Source: Nitrospira sp. Ga0074138
Lineage (GTDB): Bacteria > Nitrospirota > Nitrospiria > Nitrospirales > Nitrospiraceae
Assembly (NCBI GenBank): GCA_001464735.1
Contig: LNDU01000044.1
Location: 62,001 to 126,000, forward strand
Reading direction: 5' to 3'
DNA length: 64,000 bases
Of the stretch, positions 34,411 to 42,400 are shown piece by piece. The notes under the pieces are model-generated. The model had not been told where the DNA came from, did no database searches, and saw only the letters and a list, made by a program, of their open reading frames with translations. Positions within the stretch are counted from its first letter, which is position 1, and every line of letters begins with the position of its first letter. The position numbers were made by a program, and so were the translations under genes.

Positions 34411-34426
34411 TGGCACAGAGCATGCT
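34411..34426 (+). promoter_or_regulatory. Sigma-54-type promoter candidate for the YtxH gene
   Basis: TGGCACAGAGCATGCT matches the -24/-12 pattern TGGCACG-RNNN-TTGCW: the GG and GC dinucleotides have the required spacing, with two mismatches at less strict positions. It lies about 70 nt before the YtxH ATG. If real, transcription needs RpoN and an enhancer-binding activator. Confidence 0.55.
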
Positions 34427-34496
34427 GAATGATCTTGGCATAGGAAGCGTTCAGAAACGATCTTCCGGCTCATTTACCATCATGAGGAGGTTCACC

Positions 34497-34766
34497 ATGT
34501 CGGAGCAGGGGAATCAGGTCGCCAAGGCAGCAGCATTCATCGCCGGTGGGGCGGTCATTGGAGCAGGGCTCGGGCTCCTCTTCGCTCCACAGACCGGTGT
34601 GGAAACTCGTCGAAGCATCGGCCGGTATGCCCGCAAGGCGCAGGTGCAGACCAGCCGATGGGGTCGGGCCGTCAAGTCTGGGGTGGAAGAAGTGCTGGAC
34701 CGTAAATCGGCAAAAGCGAAGAGTGCTGAAGAGTCGCGGCCGCAATTGACTGCGGTCTTGAACTAA
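34497..34766 (+). CDS. YtxH domain protein
   Basis: The 89-residue protein carries a YtxH-type N-terminus: a hydrophobic glycine-rich segment AAAFIAGGAVIGAGLGLLFAP followed by QTGVETRRSIGRYARKA, then a charged helical tail. YtxH proteins are small, membrane-attached and often induced by stress; their mechanism is unknown. AGGAGG is 6 nt before the chosen ATG, and an in-frame ATG 75 nt upstream lacks one. A sigma-54-like promoter sits upstream. Confidence 0.87.
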   Translation: MSEQGNQVAKAAAFIAGGAVIGAGLGLLFAPQTGVETRRSIGRYARKAQVQTSRWGRAVKSGVEEVLDRKSAKAKSAEESRPQLTAVLN

Positions 34767-34830
34767 GCTTCTCGACGATCATCGGTAGCGGATCACCCCG
34801 TCGCTCTCCTCCGTCGGCACGGGCTGACTG

Positions 34831-35574
34831 CTACCGATGGTCCGAGGGGATTTGAATACTAATCGCCCCGGCCAGTTCTCCCGCCTGAGCACCTTCTCGC
34901 GGATAGCCGGACATATCAAGGATTCCCTTGGGGTTTCCATGGCAGACAAGACAATCCTCTGAATAATAGATCGGCACCACAGCTCTGAGTAACTGTCCAC
35001 CGCCAAGCCACTCTACAATCGGCGTGGTCGAAAACGGTTGGCTCGCAAGTCGTTTCAAGACCATCTCCTCATACTCATCCGGAGCGTTCTGCAAATTCCT
35101 CGGTTCGAGGGCGGTCTGTTTAATCGTGACCTTCGACCGCTTCGAGAATTTCCGCGCGGCTTGGCTTCCGAATGTGGCCGGGATAAAGTTCTTATAGCCG
35201 ATCCCGCGCTGATTAATCACGAACTGGGCGTCCGCCACCACTTCTTTGCTTGTGATGAGCAGCAGACTCAATAAATCTTTCGCCTGCGAGGGCATAGCGG
35301 AGGACGCATGTTTCAGGTCGATCTGTGTTTGCTGGAGAAATTCATCGAGGATGAGCCGTTCAAACACCTCAGGTGTGAATCCCTTCTCGCCTCTCCCTGA
35401 ATCGTTGATCAGCGGTTGGTTCCGCTCGATGACGACACGCCCTGCATTGAGGAGGGTCGCTAAGAGCGCTGCCGTTTGTTCGGCCTCCTTCTGGGAAGTT
35501 TGTGACCAGCCACTTTGGGGACAGAGAAGAACCAAGACCAAGCCAAGAGGTAGAAAGATTTTTAGGAGACGCAT
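34831..35574 (-). CDS. DUF3365 (Tll0287-like) haem-binding periplasmic protein
   Basis: The protein of about 247 residues starts with a signal peptide (MRLLKIFLPLGLVLVLL, cleavage near GWSQ). The DUF3365 domain holds a single c-type haem motif, CLVCHG, near residue 206. It is preceded by LRAVVPIYYSED and followed by KGILDMSGYPREGAQAGE, typical of Tll0287-like haem sensors or redox proteins. It should sit in the periplasm with covalent haem. GGAGGG is 7 nt before the ATG at 35574; longer starts lack such a site. It is the last gene of a minus-strand series with the solute-binding lipoprotein and beta-barrel genes. Confidence 0.9.
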   Translation of the reverse strand: MRLLKIFLPLGLVLVLLCPQSGWSQTSQKEAEQTAALLATLLNAGRVVIERNQPLINDSGRGEKGFTPEVFERLILDEFLQQTQIDLKHASSAMPSQAKDLLSLLLITSKEVVADAQFVINQRGIGYKNFIPATFGSQAARKFSKRSKVTIKQTALEPRNLQNAPDEYEEMVLKRLASQPFSTTPIVEWLGGGQLLRAVVPIYYSEDCLVCHGNPKGILDMSGYPREGAQAGELAGAISIQIPSDHR

Positions 35575-35596
35575 CAGTATTCCCTCCACTTCTTCA

Positions 35597-36652
35597 TCAT
35601 TTTTCAGCAAGACGGCATTGCCCTTGGTCATAATGGTCAGGAACTTGCGTCACCTCAAGCGGCAGCCCTTCTGCCGTCGCTCGCCGAGTAGGGGCATACT
35701 CCGCTTCGATCCAGCGCGTTCTCATCTGTTTCAATCGTCCTGATTCTTCCAAGCGAAAGAGCAGATTGTTTAAGAACCATTGTAACTGTCGGTGCTCTTC
35801 GCTGGTCACGATGGAGAGATCATCACGTGTAAGGAGGAGAGGCGACCCGTCCAGTTGCGTGAGTGGGTGCCACTCTTGCCAGACCCGTTTCGTTACATAC
35901 TCGAGGATGGAATGGTTGGTCAGGATGACATCGATATTCAGATCCTTCGATTCAATGGAGGCGGGAAGCGAATCGCAGATGACCATGCGAACCCGTTTGA
36001 GATTGGCTTTGGCATACTGGTGAGAGGATCGCCCCTTCTGAACGGCGACGGTTAAGCCGGCAAAGGCTTCTTGGACGGCTGCGAGCGTATCCCGATTCCC
36101 GTTCTGCTTTCCCAATTGCGTCCGCACACGCTCTGCCACCTCTGGCTTTCGGATGATGGCGGCGATTCCGTCGTCGCGCAGGTACGGAGCCGAAAACCAG
36201 AGGCCGGCCGGCCTTGTACCGGGAACAGTCCCGCTCACGGACGAGACGAAGAGATCGAGCTGCCCCTCGTTCATTTTGATGAACAGATCAGGAAATCGAG
36301 TGACATGTAAGGTCGGTACGATGGGAGTTGGTTCGCCGCAATGAGCAGTGAGTGCATCGGCAACCTCTCGGATCAGTTCGATGTCCAGACCTGTGACGCG
36401 AATACCTTCATTCGTGTAGACCGCGGGAAAGACAAACGGACGAAACGGTTCTACCGAAATGCCGACGCGCAATTGGCCTCGCGTGCAGATCGTGGAGAGT
36501 TCATCGCGGTTCAATGGATGGACCATCGTCACCGCATCGTAGACCAGCCCGCATCCCTGTACGAGAACCAACGCTGCCACTAGTATGCTGCCGCGCCACC
36601 AGCCGGAATAGCGCTTCCTGTTGTTGAAGCCGGCCATTCGTCTTATTCGCAT
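35597..36652 (-). CDS. Solute-binding lipoprotein, family 3 type
   Basis: This periplasmic binding protein (about 351 residues) has a lipobox, LVLVQGC, after a hydrophobic segment, so it is membrane-anchored. The family 3 fold shows in LRVGISVEPFRPFVF, VTGLDIELIREVADAL, FPDLFIKMNEGQLDLFVSSV, the hinge region YLRDDGIAAIIRKPE and the C-terminal LFRLEESGRLKQMRTRW. No ABC permease or ATPase gene is nearby, so it may serve as a sensor subunit or work with a distant transporter. AGGAG is 5 nt before the ATG at 36652; earlier ATGs lack this. It lies 22 nt before the DUF3365 gene. Confidence 0.85.
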   Translation of the reverse strand: MRIRRMAGFNNRKRYSGWWRGSILVAALVLVQGCGLVYDAVTMVHPLNRDELSTICTRGQLRVGISVEPFRPFVFPAVYTNEGIRVTGLDIELIREVADALTAHCGEPTPIVPTLHVTRFPDLFIKMNEGQLDLFVSSVSGTVPGTRPAGLWFSAPYLRDDGIAAIIRKPEVAERVRTQLGKQNGNRDTLAAVQEAFAGLTVAVQKGRSSHQYAKANLKRVRMVICDSLPASIESKDLNIDVILTNHSILEYVTKRVWQEWHPLTQLDGSPLLLTRDDLSIVTSEEHRQLQWFLNNLLFRLEESGRLKQMRTRWIEAEYAPTRRATAEGLPLEVTQVPDHYDQGQCRLAEK

Positions 36653-36677
36653 GATCTCCTGCATGAAGCGCATCGCA

Positions 36678-37322
36678 TTACAGCCGAACTCCGATCGTAA
36701 ATAGCCATTGCTGCGACAGATCGGCTCTATCTTTAAAGTCGATCTCGAACCGAGTGTACTGGAGCCCCATGTCGACCGAAAACCCATTCGCGACCGGGAA
36801 TCGGACGCCCACCTGTCCTCCGTAGAGATATCCGGGGGAATCGGCGTCCCGTCCCGGAAGCGTTCCGCCGATCAGGGCGCCGATATAGGGCACCGCCCGA
36901 TCTTCAAGTGGCCCGAAGAGGACATGCCGAATAACTCGATTGATCGGTGTCGTCTTAGGAAAATCCAAGAAATCGATGAAATTATTCCAACGGGGGTTCA
37001 GAAACAGCGAATGTTGATCAGTGACAAAGTTAGGCGTGTGGTGGCTGTAGTACTGATACACCGTCCTCATCTCCAGTTGTCCATATCGAAGGGCAGTGAT
37101 CCCTACTTGAACGGCGATGACTCTGGCCTGTGGTGCAAACGTGCGTTGGTTGAAGGAGATATCAAAGTTAATGGGACGGAGCGGAAGAATGTCGAGCACC
37201 GCCTCTTGGCTCACCGCTTCACCCGGCATCGCCGTTATGAGCAGAAACACAGCGACCAAAAATCGTGAAGCCTTAGCTTGGAGTGCGCCACCCCTCGACC
37301 GTATCGTTACAAATTCCCGCAC
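36678..37322 (-). CDS. Outer-membrane beta-barrel protein
   Basis: The 214-residue protein has a signal peptide (hydrophobic core about residues 20-38). The mature part alternates hydrophobic and polar residues in strand-like stretches (RVIAVQVGITALRYGQLEMR, YLYGGQVGVRFP, FSVDMGLQYTRFEID) and ends with WLFTIGVRL, a phenylalanine-containing beta-signal before a terminal leucine. That fits a small eight- or ten-strand outer-membrane barrel. It may be the outer-membrane partner of the two periplasmic proteins downstream, but no partner is proven. The gap to the next gene is 25 nt. Confidence 0.75.
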   Translation of the reverse strand: MREFVTIRSRGGALQAKASRFLVAVFLLITAMPGEAVSQEAVLDILPLRPINFDISFNQRTFAPQARVIAVQVGITALRYGQLEMRTVYQYYSHHTPNFVTDQHSLFLNPRWNNFIDFLDFPKTTPINRVIRHVLFGPLEDRAVPYIGALIGGTLPGRDADSPGYLYGGQVGVRFPVANGFSVDMGLQYTRFEIDFKDRADLSQQWLFTIGVRL

Positions 37323-37516
37323 GCTATATGATAGCGCAAGGCGAGGATGGATTTTCTAAATTTTTTCTGGAGTCTTGTTTAGGCGATCGTCAGGTATGCG
37401 ATCCCGTGGCAGATTCAGTCTGTCGCACCAGATGTCCGGGTATGGTAAATGGGCAGGTACGGGGCAACGAGAAAAGTGGCAGTAGACCATCGTCGCTATG
37501 TTAAAATCCGCCTCGC

Positions 37517-37606
37517 GCCGGAGTGGCGGAATAGGCAGACGCAAGGGACTTAAAATCCCTCGGGCTCAAAAGGCCCGTACCGGTTCGATCCCGGTCTCCG
37601 GCACCA
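37517..37606 (+). tRNA. tRNA-Leu (anticodon TAA)
   Basis: A cloverleaf with a long variable arm forms. The acceptor stem pairs GCCGGAG with CTCCGGC, then ACCA; CCA is encoded (37604-37606). The anticodon stem AGGGA/TCCCT holds the loop CTTAAAA, giving anticodon TAA at 37551-37553. The T arm contains GGTTCGATCCC. The class II variable arm identifies leucine. Confidence 0.97.
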
Positions 37607-37680
37607 TGATCAACGGGTAAGGTTCAGGCAGACAAGACTCAGCGGGTTCTTTGACCTTCAACATAGCGAAAGAAGGATTT

Positions 37681-37929
37681 ATGGACGTCAAGAAAGGACT
37701 TGTGCTCATCGGGAGCGTGGCCCTGGCTATTTTGGTCCTGGTAGGGGGGGCATGGGTGATTACTGCGCCCCCGGAGAATGTAGAGGCTTGGAAGGCTAAG
37801 CAATGCAACGAATACGTGGAGCAATTGGAAATGATCAATCGGTACAAACTCTTCTGGTCGTTCGTCCAACGTCGAGGGGCGTTTAACGATTGCTTGAAAC
37901 GGGTGGAGGAAAACGGCCCGAAACCCTAA
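37681..37929 (+). CDS. Small membrane-anchored protein, 82 residues
   Basis: A single N-terminal hydrophobic helix (GLVLIGSVALAILVLVGGAW) anchors the protein, followed by a short soluble tail with two cysteines (QCNEYVEQL and FNDCLKR) that could pair in the periplasm. I do not recognise a family. The ATG at 37681 follows GAAGGA with 4 nt; an in-frame ATG 30 nt upstream is less likely. It lies 74 nt behind tRNA-Leu. Confidence 0.7.
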   Translation: MDVKKGLVLIGSVALAILVLVGGAWVITAPPENVEAWKAKQCNEYVEQLEMINRYKLFWSFVQRRGAFNDCLKRVEENGPKP

Positions 37930-38004
37930 ATCGATCGACCACCTATGATCCTAGTGTTCTGCGCGGCATGCTCGCCGTCACGGCTCTCCTGCTGACAAGG
38001 AATT

Positions 38005-38583
38005 GTGAATACTCTCCGACCCGTCGGCCAAAGCAGTTGCCGAAGCCTCCGCGTTAGGGAGCAGTCCTGTATGAGGTTTGGCCGACGGTGCAAAGAAATC
38101 AGACTAGCCAGGCCGTCGTGTCTCACTCTCGACAAGCTCCTCTTTCGTGACGGATTGTTATTGTCCACTGGTTGTCTCTTCCGCGCTGTTCCTCTGATTT
38201 TCTCGCTCCTGGTTGCGTTCCAATTGCTGGGTGTGGTTCCTGTCTTTGCAGAATGGTTTTTGGTTGATGGAAACAACAAGGCAAAGATCTATGTCGATTC
38301 CGAGACCATCATCCGGAATGGTGAGCGGGTGAGCGTGTGGGTCTTGGATGATCTGAGGACCGCTCAGACACGATGGTTCAAGACGTACTTGTCTTCGCGC
38401 GCCCAGGAAGAGCACGACTGTTCGAACGAGCGCTTTCGGCTGCTGGCAGTGGAACATTTCGCTGGGAACATGGGAACTGGTGACGTGGTGTATCAGAAGT
38501 CAGGCGAGTCAGCCTGGGCACCTATTCCACGAGGGACTCTAGCCCAGTCGGTCTGGAAGTATGTGTGCAGGAAGAAGAAGTGA
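38005..38583 (+). CDS. Surface-adhesin E-like exported protein
   Basis: The mature part (from about residue 82) resembles the surface-adhesin protein E domain: AEWFLVDGNNKAKIYVDSET, RVSVWVLDDLRTA, EEHDCSNERFRLLAVEHFAG and a final VWKYVCRKK, with two cysteines likely paired. A hydrophobic segment (PLIFSLLVAFQLLGV) before AEW is a signal peptide. The start is uncertain: a GTG at 38005 gives a 60-residue basic leader before the signal, so a downstream start such as the ATG at 38071 is possible. Function outside the adhesin E group is unknown. Confidence 0.72.
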   Translation: MNTLRPVGQSSCRSLRVREQSCMRFGRRCKEIRLARPSCLTLDKLLFRDGLLLSTGCLFRAVPLIFSLLVAFQLLGVVPVFAEWFLVDGNNKAKIYVDSETIIRNGERVSVWVLDDLRTAQTRWFKTYLSSRAQEEHDCSNERFRLLAVEHFAGNMGTGDVVYQKSGESAWAPIPRGTLAQSVWKYVCRKKK

Positions 38584-38614
38584 CCGAACATGGGGGCCGA
38601 GGTTGTAAGGGACG

Positions 38615-38932
38615 TCACGGCGACGGTCGTTCCCGTCCACATCTCCAACATTCCGCAAATTGACTCTCGTGACGCTCACCGCATCCTGAGCATGTCCAGA
38701 AGTCTTGGTTCATTGGCAGTAACTCAGTTTCTTCTTCAAGTAGCTGACGAGCCTGATCGTAATCCTGCTCCTGGAGTACCCACAGCTCCGGGAAAATCTC
38801 CACAAAGGGAATCTCTCCGGCAAGTCCTGAGGAACGCTGGTTCTTGATCATGCACCGGATACCAGCCTGCTCAAGCTGCTCCTTGCGCATCTCAACTTCA
38901 ATCAGGTTCTGGGACACGAAGACTTGTTTCAC
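38615..38932 (-). CDS. DUF2007 domain protein with C-terminal zinc ribbon
   Basis: The 105-residue protein combines a DUF2007 domain (FVSQNLIEVEMRKEQLEQAG, IRCMIKNQ, then ELWVLQEQDYDQARQLLEE), a small ferredoxin-like fold proposed to bind signalling ligands or PII-like partners, with a zinc ribbon (CSGC and CWRC, residues about 81-98). It is cytoplasmic. Fusion of the two is common for this family. It is convergent with the adhesin E-like gene, 31 nt away. Confidence 0.87.
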   Translation of the reverse strand: MKQVFVSQNLIEVEMRKEQLEQAGIRCMIKNQRSSGLAGEIPFVEIFPELWVLQEQDYDQARQLLEEETELLPMNQDFWTCSGCGERHESQFAECWRCGRERPSP

Positions 38933-39035
38933 TCAAGTACCCTAGATCCCGTCTGATCGTGAGTCAAGAATCCAGCTTCTGCTGCTAAGTTTGCCTTGAC
39001 CTTCTGCCAATACTCGTGTAACCATCGGCTACATG

Positions 39036-39389
39036 ATGGATCGTGAAGAGATTGCCATCGGGGTCTACCTCCTGCAAACAGCCGGCGACCGGAGGGGCCT
39101 TATCGCCATTGTTCACCGGGTTGGGACAAGCTTGTCAGGGGAGTGGTTCTTTCAGTTGCGGTACCTTAGTCGTCCAGCGGGAACAAGAAAAAGACTTGGT
39201 TCGGAGTGGAGCTTGAACCTTCGAGAAACCGATCTAGCCCACTTTGACCTGATTGGACCATGGATCTCTGCGCAAGCCTTACTGGCATCAAGCCCACCTT
39301 CCGCCAAACTCAAGAAAGAGCCCGCGCTCCTGACGTGGAGACGAGGGACCCCACATCCGGACCAGCTTCGGATGTTTAATGATTGCTGA
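39036..39389 (+). CDS. Hypothetical protein, 117 residues
   Basis: I do not recognise this protein. It has no signal peptide or membrane segment. The N-terminal half is strand-like (EIAIGVYLLQTAGDRRGLIA, EWFFQLRYLSR) and the C-terminus is polar and basic. Two ATGs in tandem at 39033 and 39036 could serve as start. The stop lies 15 nt from the convergent stop of the NACHT-nuclease gene, so it may be a resident gene at the edge of an acquired segment. Confidence 0.55.
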   Translation: MDREEIAIGVYLLQTAGDRRGLIAIVHRVGTSLSGEWFFQLRYLSRPAGTRKRLGSEWSLNLRETDLAHFDLIGPWISAQALLASSPPSAKLKKEPALLTWRRGTPHPDQLRMFNDC

Positions 39390-39403
39390 GCACAGCACCA
39401 CAC

Positions 39404-42400
39404 TTAATGAAGGGATGCATCAAGTACGACAGATCTTACCCTAATAGAGCCTTTTGAAAGATCTGCTGAGGATGTGGCTAACTTCTGCCTCGTGGAATCA
39501 ATCGCTGGGCACAGTTTTTCAGCCTGTTTTCTCCGACCATCCTGCTCTGACCATGCAATGCAGTTAAACCAGCCAACTAAATAGAGACCATGCTGACAAT
39601 GGTTATCCTGGAGGTATCTGCCGACCAATTGGTCTCGTATCGCAGTATGCAATTCAGGGTTCCAAGAACCTTTACATTCAATTATGACAGTGATGGAATT
39701 ATAGGAGTCTCCTGATGCAGCCTGAGTGACAGCATTCACATGAATATCAGTCCGTTCCCCTCTATGAATTCTGACCTCTCTGTTCAGTACAATACCTCTA
39801 GGTTTCAAGTCCTTCTCGAGGTGGGTCTTTACATAGTCAGAGAACGTGTTCTCGTCTTTTGGTCTAGCATTCGACTTAGAAACATTGTCCCATAGGAATT
39901 GGGCCTCCGGTGTTTCCCCCTGTAACATGGCTTGAAACCTTTCCAAGGACTCGACCAGCACCTGCATGAGGTGATCTCCGCTCTGGACCAAACGCAACTT
40001 ACCGTCAGCAGCAAGCTTAATAATTTCCTGAGGCTGCGGTGGTACCCACGTAGCCCTACGGGTCTGTGCTTGTGCATCCACGAACACCCACTTGAGCCAG
40101 TCTTGCTCAGGAAGCGCTTGCTGGAGCTTGCTGATAGCATCGCAGGCATGATTAGTTCCTCGGTGGGTCAATAGCTGGATGATGGCGTTTCGCCACAAAT
40201 CTACATATTCAAGAGGCCCAGCCCAATGAGCTTTTCCAGCTGAGTGCTTAGGGGATTCAAAATGACGAGTCAGCCAGATGTAAAGATCAGCAAGTCGATC
40301 TTCTGTAAGCCGTAGTCCTATTGTTTTATAGTCGTGATTGATGCCCTGGACCACTTGCTTGCCGAAATCTTCGTCCGCTTGGATGGCAGGCCAAACGATC
40401 GACCAGCCAGCGTCCTTTGTATCGAGCATTAAAGTTGTTGTTGCAGCAATGGCCAGCGATCTTTCTGGCTCCTTTGCAGGTGGTGGTGTGGGAACCAGGG
40501 AAGAGGCGAGAGAATGCGCCTCCACATTGTCATGCGAAAATAATGTGCTAAGTAAAGAGCTCAAGGATTTTGGCTTGAGATCGCTTCTCTTGGCATACTG
40601 CAGAAGCAGAGTTGCTATCTGTTCATCCCAGACCGCATTTAAATCTATAGCGACGCCTATCCTTTCTCCCTTTTCAATTTCCCTTTCTATCAAGACCTTT
40701 GCCGTATCCAGCACGGTGAGTGGTGTCTTGCGGTAGGCGAGCTTGAGTAATGATTCCTTAACGGATCGATCGGTGTCGTTATCCAGAAATGGAAAGGCAA
40801 GAATGATTGGACACCACTTTACCATCTGATCAGGCGACAAACTTTGCATAACCTGGGGTCTAACCTTTTTGACTAAAGCAACGGCACTCCACTGCGACAT
40901 TACCGACTGGCTCCATTGCCCTGTCCCAAGCCAGTCAGCCGAAGGAGGAGTGCCAGATTGAACATACTGCTCTGCCGCACGAACGATTCTTTCACGAGTC
41001 ACTTCGTTGGCCGATACCCAGCCCGGCAGTTTCGTTACGTCCCACTCAAAGCCAAAGTCATAATCCGTGCTGGACGCTTCTAAGGTCAGCTCACGAGTAA
41101 GGTGCCACCACGCAGAGGGATTGTGGTCCTCGCATTCCTGAAGGGCTTTCGCCAGTCTGTCAGCGGGAGATGGATTGAGTGGTGGTCTATCTCTTCGTCT
41201 CCTCCATGCTTCCTCTTCTTCATGTTGGGTCTTCAGCTGTTGAGCTTGCATTGACCCCAAGATTACCGGCTCCCAAACCCGCTTAAACTTATCCGCAACT
41301 AACGGGTGCTTCTTGCCCGCCTCATAGATTGCGTCCATATGTTCAGGGGATCTGATGTCGAATAATCTGAAAAGAACATCGACCACTACATGTTGAATTC
41401 CTGTGTCCGCATTGTGGCCTAGGAGGGAAACAAGCCAGTGGAAATCATTCGAGTGAACAATTGCTGTGTGACTGAATAAGATCCATGAGCCGTCCGTTTC
41501 ATGGTTCTCCGCAAGAGTTAAAAGGACCGCTTTAAGCAGCCGCCGCCTTTTATCCTCATCTTGCTGAAAAATGAGTTGGTCGGTCTTGTCGAGTTTACCT
41601 TTGATTATTTCATCATGATGCTTCAACCTCGACACCACAAAATTGGCGAGTGCTTCGGTCACCCTCGGCTTATCCAGGTTTTCCCATGCTTTGGTCACAA
41701 TGCCATCCATGAGTGACTCCAGAGAGAGATCCATATTATGTCGTGGCTGCGGTAATTCGCTGGCGAATTGAAGCGCAGAGATTAGATCCTCTGCTGTTAT
41801 GCTCTGGGCCAGCTCGGATGATAAAAACACTCGGTAGGCACCGACAAATCCTTCACTTTTTGGGGGTGTGAGGATCGGAAATAACTCAGCAGCGCTGATA
41901 TGAGAAGGCCAGAGTGCGCGAAGAATGCAGCCTTTAAGTTCGTCTTGCCGGTCATCAGGCATCTCTCCAGTGAGTAATGGCTTTATCCTTTTTCTTGTTG
42001 CGTCATCCCCTATCCTTCCAATCGCATAAGCTGCTTGGACACGAATCGCTAGGGTGTCGGAGTGATCAAGAACGACCGTTGAAAGATCACCGTTGAGGCT
42101 TTGGATATTGCAAGATTCTGCAATGTCGATCGCTGTACGACGGACGATCACTCCTTTTCTTTTGTCGATAATATAGGGACGAAGTTGAGTGGCTATTTCC
42201 GGGTGATGCAAATTCTTGTAGTGCTCACGGTCACGATCATAGGATTTCTCTTCGTCGTAAAGGTGCAACAGCGCTTCCACCAAGGCAGCGCGCTGTAGCG
42301 CATCTCCCGTGGCAACTTCGCTCCTTAGAAGTAAATCTGGTTCAGCTTGCACAATGGTCTGGAATATCTCTGGGACCATCCCTGCCACCCATGCAGCCGT

